From the NCBI RefSeq assembly GCF_963675455.1, contig NZ_OY776217.1:1-64000 (forward strand): a stretch of 64,000 nucleotides of DNA, written 5' to 3'. The notes beneath the pieces are model-generated. The model had not been told where the DNA came from, made no database searches, and saw only the letters and a program-made list of their open reading frames with translations. Positions 32,958 to 42,701 of the stretch are shown here, piece after piece (positions within the stretch are counted from its first letter, which is position 1; every line of letters begins with the position of its first letter). The position numbers were made by a program, and so were the translations under genes. This DNA comes from Emcibacter sp. Its GTDB lineage: Bacteria > Pseudomonadota > Alphaproteobacteria > Sphingomonadales > Emcibacteraceae.

Positions 32958-32968
32958 TTGATTAACTC

Positions 32969-33562
32969 CTATATCCGCCGCAGTCTCAGGTCATGCAGAT
33001 GTTCCCGCAGGAATTCGACCCTGTCATTGCCCCAGAACACCTGGTCCCCGACCACAAAGGACGGCACACCCATCACATTGTCCTGCTGGGCCTCCTGCCA
33101 GTTTTCTTCCAGCCGACGATCAAATTCCGGGTTCTCGGCGGCCCGCTGGATCACACCGCGGCCCAGGCCGATTTCCTCGCCCACAGCCATAAGAACATCC
33201 ATTTCACCGATATTGCGTCCCTCGGACCATTCCTGGCGCATCACCTCGATAATATATCGCTGCAGCAGACCCTCCTGTTCCGCCGCCAGGGAAACCTTGG
33301 CCGCCAGTGTGGGCTCGGTCTCGATGGGAGGGGGATTAAAGGGAATTCCCAGCCTGCGGGTAAATCGTGACACATCCTGCCGGACGATGGGGATTTTAAT
33401 CTTGGCCCTGTCCGGACTGGACCGGCCGGACCACCCGCCAAGCGGACGCCAGACCATCGAGGCATAATAGTCGTCGAAAATCTTGTGAAGCGACTTGGAA
33501 ACCAGATAGCAGTAAGGGCTTCTGAAATTGAAATATACTTTTATGTCGACAGGTGCTGGCAT
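32969..33562 (-). CDS. DsbA-family protein (HCCA-isomerase-like)
   Basis: The 197-residue protein has thioredoxin-like strands and a C-terminal NVMGVPSFVVGDQVFWG, as in 2-hydroxychromene-2-carboxylate isomerase and other kappa-GST relatives. The active-site motif is FRSPYCYL, with Ser replacing the first catalytic Cys, which argues for glutathione-dependent isomerase rather than oxidoreductase. There is no signal peptide. It may act with the neighbouring GST on an aromatic intermediate. Substrate unknown. Confidence 0.8.
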   Translation of the reverse strand: MPAPVDIKVYFNFRSPYCYLVSKSLHKIFDDYYASMVWRPLGGWSGRSSPDRAKIKIPIVRQDVSRFTRRLGIPFNPPPIETEPTLAAKVSLAAEQEGLLQRYIIEVMRQEWSEGRNIGEMDVLMAVGEEIGLGRGVIQRAAENPEFDRRLEENWQEAQQDNVMGVPSFVVGDQVFWGNDRVEFLREHLHDLRLRRI

Positions 33563-33620
33563 CTTCCAAACCTTTTCTTAAAGGAATGGCCGGACGGCAT
33601 GTCCGTCCGGCCCATGAAGG

Positions 33621-34934
33621 TTACTTCCCGGTTACACGCAGGTTCTGTACTGTGAACTTGCTCCGCGGGTTAAGCTCGGGATCCACCTGTCCCTTGAAGT
33701 GCCCGGTCGTGCAATGTTCACCCTGCACGTCCAGCATCATGAAGGAATCGTCGATGGAAACACCGCTGCCCTTGTTCTTGTCCAGGTGATAGTCCGGATG
33801 GGCCTGGCCGATGACAAAGCTTTTCCAGAGATCGCCTTTCCGGTCATAAATGACCGTCCGCGGCAGAGTGAATGTTTCGGCATCCACATAATGTACGCGT
33901 TTGCTGACGGGGTGGTTGTCATCAACCGGCTCAGATTCCAGAATATAGACCTTGCGTAACTGCCAGGTGATATTCGGGAAACATCCACCCTGCCCGCCAA
34001 ATTCGACGAACTGGTAACCATCCCCTTCCTTATCATCCTCGCTGAGCACAAGTTCATTATGCTTGTAGAAAGGCAGAAGAACATTTTTGGTGCCCTTATA
34101 GGTCCAATTCATATCGGAAATCCGGCCGTTATAGCCCTCGAAATCCTCGATCATCAGATCAGACCCCAGGAAGGAGTCAGTAGTCTGTCCGGTGGAAAGA
34201 CGACGTACCCGACGCTGGAAACCCAGGTAAAGCCAGGCGTCAGCCTTCTTCAGGTCATCTTCATAGAGATGCATGAGAAGCTGGGTATTGCGAACATCGA
34301 ATGGCTCCAGAACCTGCACATAAATGGCACGAAACAGGTCACTGGGGTTGTTGGGAAGATCCGGTTTCGGGTCATCTACCACACGATGCTTCAGGTTGAG
34401 GAAATGGAAGTTGAACTTGATGGTTCGTTCAATCTTTCCTGAATTCAGGTCCCGGAATTTCCAGTAGAACGGATAAATGGCGGCATTATCGCCCCAGTTG
34501 TATCCATATTTGTAGTTCCAGGCTAGTTTCTCACCAGCACGGGGGTCATTAATATCCGGTTCTGCCGGAAACGGCCGACCGGCTACAAAGCCATTGATTT
34601 GCCCCGGTTTTTCACCCAGGGAAACTTTTCCCAGACCATTTCGGGTGGCGTTAATATACCCCTCGTTCAGTGTGAAGGGGGTGGTTTCCCCCACCTTCAT
34701 CTCGGTCCAGCCACGACTGATGAATTCATACATGCCCTCATCGAGGACATCCTTGAACTGCTCCACATTGGCCTGGTTGATGGTCATGCCGGCTTCCAGG
34801 CCCGCAAAAGTGGGAACCTGGTCTTTATAGGGGAAAAAGCTTCTTTCCACATCTTCCATCTCCGCCGACAGGGCGGGCAAGGCACCGAAGCCTATGGTCA
34901 GGGCGGCAATTGCCGTTACTAGTTTCGATTTCAT
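33621..34934 (-). CDS. DUF1329 secreted protein (outer-membrane substrate handling)
   Basis: The 437-residue protein has signal peptide VTAIAALTIGFGALPALSA and a LolA/LppX-like DUF1329 sheet (WTYKGTKNVLLPFYKHNE, DKEGDGYQFVEFGGQGGCF, DAETFTLPRTVIYDRKGDLWK). It belongs with the DUF1302 protein encoded next. DUF1329-DUF1302-RND-YCF48 sets recur near genes for hydrophobic compounds and are proposed to move lipids or hydrocarbons across the envelope. The biochemical role is not known to me. Confidence 0.88.
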   Translation of the reverse strand: MKSKLVTAIAALTIGFGALPALSAEMEDVERSFFPYKDQVPTFAGLEAGMTINQANVEQFKDVLDEGMYEFISRGWTEMKVGETTPFTLNEGYINATRNGLGKVSLGEKPGQINGFVAGRPFPAEPDINDPRAGEKLAWNYKYGYNWGDNAAIYPFYWKFRDLNSGKIERTIKFNFHFLNLKHRVVDDPKPDLPNNPSDLFRAIYVQVLEPFDVRNTQLLMHLYEDDLKKADAWLYLGFQRRVRRLSTGQTTDSFLGSDLMIEDFEGYNGRISDMNWTYKGTKNVLLPFYKHNELVLSEDDKEGDGYQFVEFGGQGGCFPNITWQLRKVYILESEPVDDNHPVSKRVHYVDAETFTLPRTVIYDRKGDLWKSFVIGQAHPDYHLDKNKGSGVSIDDSFMMLDVQGEHCTTGHFKGQVDPELNPRSKFTVQNLRVTGK

Positions 34935-34981
34935 TTTAAAATTCCTTTCACCTAATCTGTTTTCACATCAGGGTAATTTGA

Positions 34982-36949
34982 TCAGAAGCGATAGCGCAGG
35001 GTGACCTGGATCTCGTCTTCAGCTTCAGCCATACCGATTGGACCGGAACGGAACCTTCCAAGCGGCTCGTAACCGCTCAGACCAACAGATCCGGGTTGTG
35101 TCGGATCGGTATGGAACGGCGTGGCGGTAAAGGGTGCCCAGGGGTTACAACTCCGACAGTCGTCAAATTTCTTGGCACCGGCACCAAACTTGAAGTTGGC
35201 CGCAACAATCAAGCGCCAGCTGTCACTGATCAACCAGTCCACTGATGGCGAGATCACAGCAGTCTGTGCCCTGAAATCATACGCGGCAAGAATCTGCGGG
35301 CTGAGCCGGTTCTGGTTCCACCAGCCCTTGAGCAGGAAGGTGGCGATCCAGTTGTCTTTCCAGTCCGGAATACCGGCTTTGCCGAAACCAGGCGCACCGG
35401 CGAGGGAACCCGCTGTCTCTTCGAGTTCATGATCAAGAATATGCTGTCCGAAAATCTGAGCGGAAATCAGGAAAGCTTTCTCGTCATTCAGGAACGGAAT
35501 GAAGGTATCCCGGTCCCATCCGATGACATAACGGAAGACATCGGATTTGGAATAAAGTTCGGGACGAAGGGTATTGGCGAATTCCTCCCCGGTTGTATAG
35601 GCCGCCTCGATCCGGAACACGGATTTGAGACTATCGGAGTAAAGGTCGAGAGACCCGCCGAACAGATGAATGCGCGGAAATTCAATATCGAAGGCAATCA
35701 GATAGGGCCACTGCTGCACTTCGCCAGTGAAATTGTTCAGGGCTGCAGGACCGACGCTGCCGCCGCGCAGGGTCGGAAGCTGGGCGAGATAGGTCAGATA
35801 GTTAAGAGAGAACCCGACTTCCTTGAAAACACCCTCGACCTTGAAACCGATCTGGGTATTGTCCAGTTTCCATTCAGGCAGGTTGACCTGGCGGATACCG
35901 ATAGAGCCCGGGGCAAAGTCCGTCGCCGCCAGACCGGTGGTATCCGGCACCGGAAGACCGGCAAAGTTGGCGACTGTACAGCCGTAATCCCAGCAGTTTT
36001 TCATGCCACGGAAAAACTCACCGGCACCGAGGATCTGGTAGGGAGTGCCCCCCTGCCCCAGATTGCTGGGACGGAATTTGTCAAAATTCCAGACCAGGTT
36101 GAAGTTCAGGTCTTCAAAACCGCCGACCGCACCCATGCGGTATTCCATGTTCAGCATCCACTGGGGAATACGGATGTCTTCCAGTTCGTCATAGATATTC
36201 TGACGGGAATAATCCACCGGATTGATCACATCCAGCACCCGGAACAGATCGGTCCGTCCCCAGACCACCTGCTGACGGCCGAGACGGATGTTCAAAGTGT
36301 CACCGTTGTTAAATCCAATATCGCCATCCAGGTAGAATTCCCTCAGGAAATCAAGACGATCGTTGAATTCAGGAAAGCGGAGTTCATCCAGAGAGGCATC
36401 CATATATCCCGCCAGACAGCCCCTGTTGTCCACATCACAGGGTCTGACCGGTACGCCAAAGGCGACACCGCCGTCAGTGGCATGGGTATTTTCCCCCAGC
36501 ACAATAAGTCCCGCGTTGGGATTGGCGGCCGTGTCAAAGCCGAAAAAGGCCAGTCCCGTCGATACAATACCGCTGCCGTGCGGCACTGCTGCCGGACCGC
36601 CGCTGAAGGTGCTCTCCAGCATGATGGCCCCACCGGCGTCCTTGCCATATTCGTCACTGTTGAGGTCGTAGACACCGTCGTAGGATCCGCGCAGGGTCGT
36701 ATTCAATGACAGGCTGGAGAAAAATCCGCCGACATTAAACTTCTTGCTCATTTCCATCTGGAGTGTGTTGCGGAATTTGGAAAGCCCCTTGTCCTTACGC
36801 ACGTATGTGGCGTTTTCCACAAATCCGTAAAGCTCGAAACTTCCATCCGAAGAAGTATAGGCCTGGGCGCCTGTGGCGCCGGCCAGGGACAGGGTTGCTG
36901 CAAGCGCCGTCCTGCCCCATAAATGTTGTCTGCTTTGTTTCTTGTTCAT
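34982..36949 (-). CDS. DUF1302 outer-membrane protein
   Basis: This 655-residue protein has a signal peptide ending AATLSLAGATGAQAY and a mature part rich in beta-strands ending EIQVTLRYRF, an outer-membrane aromatic terminus. The DUF1302 signature is seen in RLGRQQVVWGRTDLFRVLDV. I take the ATG at 36949, preceded by GGAGGACC; upstream in-frame sequence is not signal-like. It is likely a substrate channel partnering DUF1329, as in hydrophobic-compound clusters. Under the sigma-54 promoter at 40514 it would respond to phenols. Confidence 0.88.
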   Translation of the reverse strand: MNKKQSRQHLWGRTALAATLSLAGATGAQAYTSSDGSFELYGFVENATYVRKDKGLSKFRNTLQMEMSKKFNVGGFFSSLSLNTTLRGSYDGVYDLNSDEYGKDAGGAIMLESTFSGGPAAVPHGSGIVSTGLAFFGFDTAANPNAGLIVLGENTHATDGGVAFGVPVRPCDVDNRGCLAGYMDASLDELRFPEFNDRLDFLREFYLDGDIGFNNGDTLNIRLGRQQVVWGRTDLFRVLDVINPVDYSRQNIYDELEDIRIPQWMLNMEYRMGAVGGFEDLNFNLVWNFDKFRPSNLGQGGTPYQILGAGEFFRGMKNCWDYGCTVANFAGLPVPDTTGLAATDFAPGSIGIRQVNLPEWKLDNTQIGFKVEGVFKEVGFSLNYLTYLAQLPTLRGGSVGPAALNNFTGEVQQWPYLIAFDIEFPRIHLFGGSLDLYSDSLKSVFRIEAAYTTGEEFANTLRPELYSKSDVFRYVIGWDRDTFIPFLNDEKAFLISAQIFGQHILDHELEETAGSLAGAPGFGKAGIPDWKDNWIATFLLKGWWNQNRLSPQILAAYDFRAQTAVISPSVDWLISDSWRLIVAANFKFGAGAKKFDDCRSCNPWAPFTATPFHTDPTQPGSVGLSGYEPLGRFRSGPIGMAEAEDEIQVTLRYRF

Positions 36950-37011
36950 TCTGGTCCTCCCACATAAATAAGGATTCAACAAAAGATTTATTCCGACAGT
37001 TAACCCCTCCC

Positions 37012-39405
37012 CTATTCGGCTGCCTCCATAGCCGATTTTTCGGCGATAACGCCGTCTACTAATTTGATGTCGGTGATAAATCTGGGTTTGAAGAGGGTAA
37101 TCCAACTTGGCACCACAAAAAGCGCCGCAACCATATTGAAGATAAGCATCATAACCAGCAGCAGGGCGGCATCCGCCTGGAACCGCAGATCAGACAAAAA
37201 GACCCACATGACAACGCCGAGAATAAGGGCGCCAGCCGTGACACAGACCGCGAGGCCCGTCGTGCTGATGGCACGGATCACAGCCTCGGGCAGGGACTTG
37301 CACCGCAGCATCTCCTCCCGAATTCGATCCATGATGTAAATGGAGTAATCAATTCCAACCCCAATCCCCACGGCAATGATCGGCACCGTGTTCACATTGA
37401 TGCCGATTTTCATAATGCCCATGTAGCCGTAGCTCAGGATCGTGGCGAACGACATGGCCAGAAACATCAGCCAGCCCGCGTGCAGTGATCCGTAAAAGAA
37501 CATCACAAACACGAAGATCAGCGCCAGAACCATCGGAATGACAATCTGGTTGGTTTCAAACACCGCTTCGTTGATCGCCGCAGTGACCCCGACAATACCG
37601 CCGGCCAGATGGAAACTCAGGCCTTCCACATCGTCGCCATGCTCGGCAATCCACTCCTTGACCATATGAATGGCGCGACGGATCGTACCGCCCTGATGAT
37701 CCTTGTAGTAAAAGATCATGTTCGCGTCGGTTTCCTCCGGATTGACAAACTCCTTGAGCGCCCCGGGGATCGGGCTTGACGCCATATAGGCAAACATCAG
37801 CCCGCCCACATAAAACTCGTCATGGGGGACCTGGTTATATCTGGGATCATTGTTATGCAGCAGCCGGTTCATCTGCCTGATCAGATCCGGTAATCCTTTG
37901 GCCCCGCCCATTTCAGGATCATTCAGCATGTGCGCCTGCAGGTTTTCCAGGGATTTGATCACCTCGGGTTTCTTCAGGCCGCCTTTTTCCTCGGTCCGGG
38001 CAATGATATAGAGCTCCTCCGACCCGGGAAAACTTGTATTGATAGCCTTGGAGGACAGGTTGTAATCATGATCCGGATACAGCAGCGGGCTGCCGGGCTC
38101 CGACTCCCCGATCTGGACAAATGAACTGCCGTACCCGCCGGCCACAAAACACAGGACGGCGATAGAGAGAATTCCGATAGCACCCGATCTGCCCGAAACC
38201 AGGAAACCGACCCGGGACAAAAGTTTCTGGATTTTTCCGTGTTTGATTTCAATGTTTTTCGGCTGCGGCAGAATCGACAGCAACAGCGGCACCATCAGCA
38301 GGACATTGACGATCACACAGATGGCCCACAGGGAGGCATAATAGGACAGTTTGGTATTGATCGGAATCGAGCCCAGGGAAATCAGCAACAAGCCTACAGC
38401 ATCGGACACAACGCCGAGGGATCCCGGACGAAACAGGCTGTCAAAGGTCATCCGGGCTGCCGTCCGGCTGTCCCCTTCCACGGCAAGCTCGCCGTAATAG
38501 CGTTCCACCAGCTGGATGCCGTGCGACATGGCCCGGGCTGAAATCAGAAACGGAATAACCAGGGTCAGAGGATCAAGGTTATAGCCCAGCAGGGACAGGA
38601 TACCGATGCCCCAGATGGCAGAAACAACAATTCCCATCATCGGGATCAGTACGCCATAGAGACGGCGGAAATAGACCACCAGCAGGACAAACATAAACAG
38701 GATGGTGAACAGGAAAATCTGTACGATCTGCGGGATATAGGTATAGACCCAGCCAACCAGCATCGGCTGTCCGGTCACATGAATCTCGACACCTTCCAGC
38801 TGCTCCCGGTCACGGAACTCCTGAATCTGGTCAAAGGTTTTCTGATAGTCCAGAGCCCCCTCATTGAGCTGCCCCTTGATCAGGGCGGATTTAAGGTCGG
38901 GCGATACCATCAGCCCGTAAACACGCGGGTTGGCCAGGACGGCAGTCTTGAGTTCCGCCATTTCCTGTTCGTTCAGGATGGGTTTCTTGGTCGGATCGTA
39001 ATAGGGTTCGGACAGAACAGACCCTTCCTCCGACAACCAGACTTTGCGTGTTGTCCGGTGGGTCAGACTGGTAACCAGGTTATGATTGATGCCGGGCAGG
39101 CTGTCGACCGACTGGGTCAGCCTGTGAATGAGGGCCAGAGCGTCATTATTGAAGATCGTGCCTTCCTTGACCTCGATGCCGACCACCACAACATTGGCCC
39201 CGCCAAAATTGTCGCGAATTTCGTTGTGCAGCTGAATGTAGGGATGTTCCTGGGGCAGAAGATCAGCGAAATCGGAATACATTTTCACAGCCGGTATCTG
39301 GGCGGCAAAAAAGGCCGTTATCGCCAGCAATATTGCGAGGATCAGCTTGGGATAAGCAAAAACGTGATCATCAATATCTTTCAGGAAATGGGTAAACCTA
39401 GACAT
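37012..39405 (-). CDS. RND-superfamily (MMPL-type) transporter
   Basis: This 797-residue protein has a membrane helix at 18-38, a large periplasmic loop, five helices with a sterol-sensing-like arrangement, then a second loop and helices. VGIGVGIDYSIYIMDRIREEM is the RND motif with the conserved Asp. The sequence resembles HpnN/MMPL-like exporters of lipids rather than AcrB drug pumps (which are about 1040 residues). It could energise movement of hydrophobic substrate between membranes with DUF1302 and DUF1329. Confidence 0.9.
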   Translation of the reverse strand: MSRFTHFLKDIDDHVFAYPKLILAILLAITAFFAAQIPAVKMYSDFADLLPQEHPYIQLHNEIRDNFGGANVVVVGIEVKEGTIFNNDALALIHRLTQSVDSLPGINHNLVTSLTHRTTRKVWLSEEGSVLSEPYYDPTKKPILNEQEMAELKTAVLANPRVYGLMVSPDLKSALIKGQLNEGALDYQKTFDQIQEFRDREQLEGVEIHVTGQPMLVGWVYTYIPQIVQIFLFTILFMFVLLVVYFRRLYGVLIPMMGIVVSAIWGIGILSLLGYNLDPLTLVIPFLISARAMSHGIQLVERYYGELAVEGDSRTAARMTFDSLFRPGSLGVVSDAVGLLLISLGSIPINTKLSYYASLWAICVIVNVLLMVPLLLSILPQPKNIEIKHGKIQKLLSRVGFLVSGRSGAIGILSIAVLCFVAGGYGSSFVQIGESEPGSPLLYPDHDYNLSSKAINTSFPGSEELYIIARTEEKGGLKKPEVIKSLENLQAHMLNDPEMGGAKGLPDLIRQMNRLLHNNDPRYNQVPHDEFYVGGLMFAYMASSPIPGALKEFVNPEETDANMIFYYKDHQGGTIRRAIHMVKEWIAEHGDDVEGLSFHLAGGIVGVTAAINEAVFETNQIVIPMVLALIFVFVMFFYGSLHAGWLMFLAMSFATILSYGYMGIMKIGINVNTVPIIAVGIGVGIDYSIYIMDRIREEMLRCKSLPEAVIRAISTTGLAVCVTAGALILGVVMWVFLSDLRFQADAALLLVMMLIFNMVAALFVVPSWITLFKPRFITDIKLVDGVIAEKSAMEAAE

Positions 39406-39463
39406 ATTTCATCCCTATAAATGGTCTTAATCTGTTTCTTAGTCGGCCAATGCCGCCAGTGCC

Positions 39464-40438
39464 TCAGTGAAGCCGGCGCAGCAGGCCGTTTCCTCCGGCC
39501 ACAATGATCTGGTCCTCGCCGGCAGCCACCGCCGCACGCAGGTAGCCGAAACCGAGGCCGGCCACATCGAGTGAACGCCAGTGTTCGCCATCAAACTTCA
39601 ACAATGTTCCCTGATCACCCAGGGCATAGAGAGCCTGGCCGGTTTCAAAAATATTGTAGATGGGGGAAGAGGTTCCGCTTGGCTGACGAACCCAGGTCTG
39701 CCCGCCGTCTTCAGTATGCAGGATAATGCCCTGCAAGCCGCCGACCCATCCTTCATTTTCAGACCGGAAGTAGCTGGCGGCTGAGTAGAACTCGTTAGGC
39801 ACCGGTCCCGTCGGGGACCATGAGTTACCGCCGTCGGCACTGACATAAACCACGCCAAACTCACCCGTGATTACCGCATGACCGGCAGACAGGAACTGTA
39901 TCCGGGACAGCAGGGCATCCTCGCCAATGGACAGGTCCTGCCATGTTTTTCCCTGGTCTTCGCTTTTGAGAATGAGTGTGAAACTGCCCACAATCCAGTA
40001 ATTGCCGTCAGGGTCACAGGCGAGGTCGACAACATCTTCGCTGGTTTCGATATCCCCGTAGGTCCAGGTCGAAGCATCCGCACCACTGCGCCAGACCCTG
40101 CGATCCGCATCAAGGGCAATGAAATGACCGTCCGGGCAGGTATCAACATCGACAAAAGTCGGGGAACCGACCTGACCTTCTGCGATAACCGATTGCCTTT
40201 TCCAGTTTTGACCCCGGTCAGCCGACGTCAGAATGACGCCACGCCGTCCCACAATAACAGTGATCTGATCATTTTCGGCACCGGCGAGGAACTGGTCGTA
40301 ACGCTTGACGGCCTGCTCTTCTGTAGCCTCCACGCCGGACAGGTCAAGTCTGGCTTCACAGCCGCCAAGGACGGCCAAAAAAAGAAGGATAACTGCCCCG
40401 GACAGACTCCGAGTCTCCCAAATGCGGTGATTCAACAC
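39464..40438 (-). CDS. YCF48/BNR-repeat lipoprotein
   Basis: The 324-residue protein has a lipobox (VLGGC) and then four Asp-box repeats: SADRGQNW, SEDQGKTW, SADGGNSW and TEDGGQTW. It folds as a beta-propeller, like Ycf48 and photosystem assembly factors. It is the first gene of the DUF1302/1329/RND cluster, behind a sigma-54 promoter with a 64-nt leader. It probably serves as a membrane-tethered scaffold for the uptake complex. Confidence 0.88.
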   Translation of the reverse strand: MLNHRIWETRSLSGAVILLFLAVLGGCEARLDLSGVEATEEQAVKRYDQFLAGAENDQITVIVGRRGVILTSADRGQNWKRQSVIAEGQVGSPTFVDVDTCPDGHFIALDADRRVWRSGADASTWTYGDIETSEDVVDLACDPDGNYWIVGSFTLILKSEDQGKTWQDLSIGEDALLSRIQFLSAGHAVITGEFGVVYVSADGGNSWSPTGPVPNEFYSAASYFRSENEGWVGGLQGIILHTEDGGQTWVRQPSGTSSPIYNIFETGQALYALGDQGTLLKFDGEHWRSLDVAGLGFGYLRAAVAAGEDQIIVAGGNGLLRRLH

Positions 40439-40513
40439 TTTCCATGCTCCCTATATTTGCGCCGCCCCGGAGTTAATTATTTGGTTTGCCCGGTTAGCGG
40501 CAGTCATGAAAAT

Positions 40514-40528
40514 GCAAGGGATGTGCCA
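40514..40528 (-). promoter_or_regulatory. Sigma-54 promoter of the YCF48-RND-DUF1302-DUF1329 operon
   Basis: On the minus strand TGGCAC-ATCCC-TTGC is a perfect -24/-12 element. Transcription would start near 40502, 64 nt before the first gene. It is one of two such elements in the window, with identical conserved bases to the dmp operon promoter. Confidence 0.88.
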
Positions 40529-40676
40529 AATCAGAAAAATGTCGTCCGACAATTTTTAGAATTCTTACAAAAGGGTTAATTTTACCCTTGTTTTATCAAT
40601 AAGTTGCTTCTTCAAAATTAGGTGCCCTCAGGGGATATTTCGCCTTTGAGACATACCTGTTCAATAGTGTTTTTAT

Positions 40677-40734
40677 TTTCTGAAATGATCAAAAACAGTA
40701 CGTCCCGCAGTTGATCTCTTGATGAAATCATCAG
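40677..40734 (-). promoter_or_regulatory. DmpR-type activator sites upstream of the envelope operon
   Basis: TTGATGAAATCATCAG (40719-40734) has a perfect TGATGA-AA-TCATCA inverted repeat and differs in two bases from the dmp site. TTTCTGAAATGATCAA (40677-40692) is weaker. They are centred about 180 and 225 bp upstream of the predicted start and 42 bp apart, near four helical turns. They also lie just upstream of dmpR, so autoregulation is possible. The rest of 40529-40840 holds nothing further recognised. Confidence 0.62.
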
Positions 40735-40840
40735 ATGAACCCTACGATTATCTGCGGTACAATCTGAAAACCGGTGTATACTGGGTTGGATGAGAAATAC
40801 TCGTCCTGGGCACAAAGATATAAAATAGGGAGGCCCTAGC

Positions 40841-42631
40841 ATGACGACGACGTTAAAGTATTCCGGCAAGACCGCCTTGGGACAGCCGGAAGATTTAAAT
40901 GACACAATCCAGCTCATTCCCGAGCTGCCGGATATCATGGACCTTTCATCCAGGCTGAAGTTTGCCCCGAAGGAAGGCCGCATCTGGCTTGATAACATGC
41001 GCATGATGATGTTGCATGCCAGTTCGCTTGGTGCATTGCGCAATGAAATGATTGAATCCCTTGGCATCGACAAGGCCCGTGCCCTGCTGACACGTATGGG
41101 CTATGTTTCGGGCGCCAAGGATGCCGAGCTTGCCATCAAGCTGCGGGGCGGCGGCGATTTTTTTGATGCCTTTTCCGTAGGGCCCCAGCTTCATTCCCTT
41201 GAGGGTATAGTAAATGTGGAACCCATTCGACTGGAAGCGGACACCAACAAAGGACATTTTTACGGGGAATTCCTGTGGAAAGACAGTATAGAGGACGAAA
41301 TCCATATTGAAAGCTACGGTCTCGGCGCAGACCCCGTTTGCTGGATGCAGATCGGATATGCCAGCGGCTACACATCCGTCTTCATGGGCCGTCCTGTGGT
41401 CTTCAAGGAAGTTGAATGCCGCGCCATGGGACACAGTAACTGCCGCATTGTCGGCAAACCCATATCCGAATGGAGCGACATAGAAGAAGAACTGGCCTTC
41501 ATGCAACCGCAGGCTTTTGCCAATGCTCAGACAATCAGAAGTGCACAAAACCCCTCGGAACATATAACCCTGCCCGAAGGCAGTCATGTCAGCAGCCAGT
41601 TCCAGGAAAAACTGTCCGCCAACATGGTCGGTGCCTCTGCCGCCTTCAATGTGGCCTGCCACATGCTTGACAAGGTGGCCGAAACAGACGCCACCGTCCT
41701 GTTCCTCGGCGAAAGCGGCGTCGGCAAGGAAATGTTCGCCCGGACCCTGAAACAAATCAGCAAAAGGGGCAATGAACCCTATGTGGCGGTAAACTGCGCC
41801 GCCATCCCTGAAAATCTTATTGAAGCCGAATTATTCGGGGTGGAAAAAGGCGCCTTCACGGGTGCAGTGGAATCCCGCGCCGGCCGTTTTGAACGGGCCG
41901 ATACGGGCACCATCTTTCTGGATGAAATTGGAACCCTGTCCCTTTCCGCCCAGGGCAAACTGCTGAGAGTCCTTCAGGAACATCAGATCGAACGGGTCGG
42001 CAGCAAGAAAACCATGGATGTCGACATTCGGGTGATTGCCGCCACCAATGCGGACCTGCAGGCCGAGGTCAAGGCCGGCCGGTTCCGGCAGGACCTCTAT
42101 TTCCGGCTTAATGTGTTCCCCATCCATATCCCGCCTCTGCGGGACAGAAAAGCAGATATTCCCCTGCTGATGAACCATTTCCTGCTGAAATACAGTAAAA
42201 AATACGACAAGAGTATTGCCGGTTTCACCTCCCGGGCCATTGACGGTTTTCTGAACTATGACTGGCCGGGCAACATCCGTGAACTTGAAAACCTGGTCGA
42301 GCGGGGGATTATTCTGGCCCCCAATGACGGCGCCATTGACCTCAGCCACCTGTTTACCTGTGGCGAGGACTTTTCCAATGCCCTTCTCGGACTTGGCAAG
42401 GATGGAAACCTGAATTCACAGCCGGACCGGGATTTCTCCACCCTGGCGGAAAACAGCCGGAGCTACAGGGAAATTGCCGATCATATCGTCGACCAGAATG
42501 TCTCACTTGAGGAACTTGAACAGCAGATTCTGGAATCTGCGGTGGAAAAGGCCGGCGGAAATCTTTCCGCCGCCGCCAGAAGCCTCGGCATAACCCGTCC
42601 GCAACTGGCCTATCGTCTGAAAAAAATTTAG
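40841..42631 (+). CDS. dmpR: Sigma-54-dependent phenol-responsive activator (DmpR/XylR family)
   Basis: This 596-residue protein has an aromatic-sensing XylR_N domain (about 30-140), a V4R region with Cys residues (about 140-215), a linker and an AAA+ domain. Walker A is GESGVGKE (about 290), GAFTGA (about 338) contacts sigma-54, and FLDEIG is Walker B. A C-terminal Fis-type HTH (LEQQILESAVEKAGGNLSA) follows. It senses phenols directly. It is transcribed divergently from the uptake operon and is the obvious activator of both sigma-54 promoters. Confidence 0.95.
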   Translation: MTTTLKYSGKTALGQPEDLNDTIQLIPELPDIMDLSSRLKFAPKEGRIWLDNMRMMMLHASSLGALRNEMIESLGIDKARALLTRMGYVSGAKDAELAIKLRGGGDFFDAFSVGPQLHSLEGIVNVEPIRLEADTNKGHFYGEFLWKDSIEDEIHIESYGLGADPVCWMQIGYASGYTSVFMGRPVVFKEVECRAMGHSNCRIVGKPISEWSDIEEELAFMQPQAFANAQTIRSAQNPSEHITLPEGSHVSSQFQEKLSANMVGASAAFNVACHMLDKVAETDATVLFLGESGVGKEMFARTLKQISKRGNEPYVAVNCAAIPENLIEAELFGVEKGAFTGAVESRAGRFERADTGTIFLDEIGTLSLSAQGKLLRVLQEHQIERVGSKKTMDVDIRVIAATNADLQAEVKAGRFRQDLYFRLNVFPIHIPPLRDRKADIPLLMNHFLLKYSKKYDKSIAGFTSRAIDGFLNYDWPGNIRELENLVERGIILAPNDGAIDLSHLFTCGEDFSNALLGLGKDGNLNSQPDRDFSTLAENSRSYREIADHIVDQNVSLEELEQQILESAVEKAGGNLSAAARSLGITRPQLAYRLKKI

Positions 42632-42636
42632 TGGAT

Positions 42637-42666
42637 CCGGGCTCCGTCAAAAGCGACGCAGCCCGG
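42637..42666. terminator. Hairpin between convergent dmpR and amidohydrolase genes
   Basis: CCGGGCTCCGTC pairs with GACGCAGCCCGG with one mismatch, loop AAAAGC. It lies between two stop codons and lacks a T-run, so it is probably a bidirectional, weak or Rho-assisted terminator. Confidence 0.6.
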
Positions 42667-42701
42667 AACAACCTATTCGATCCCGGAACAACTTATTCGA
42701 T
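42662..42701. repeat. 20-bp tandem duplication at the amidohydrolase 3' end
   Basis: CCCGGAACAACCTATTCGAT and CCCGGAACAACTTATTCGAT are adjacent 20-bp copies differing by one base. The second contains the last codons and stop of the amidohydrolase. Replication slippage is the likely origin. Confidence 0.85.

Noticed and set aside
40784..40806. Sigma-54-like TGGGCAC upstream of dmpR on the plus strand
   Set aside because: The -12 GC at the correct spacing is missing (TATA instead of TTGC).
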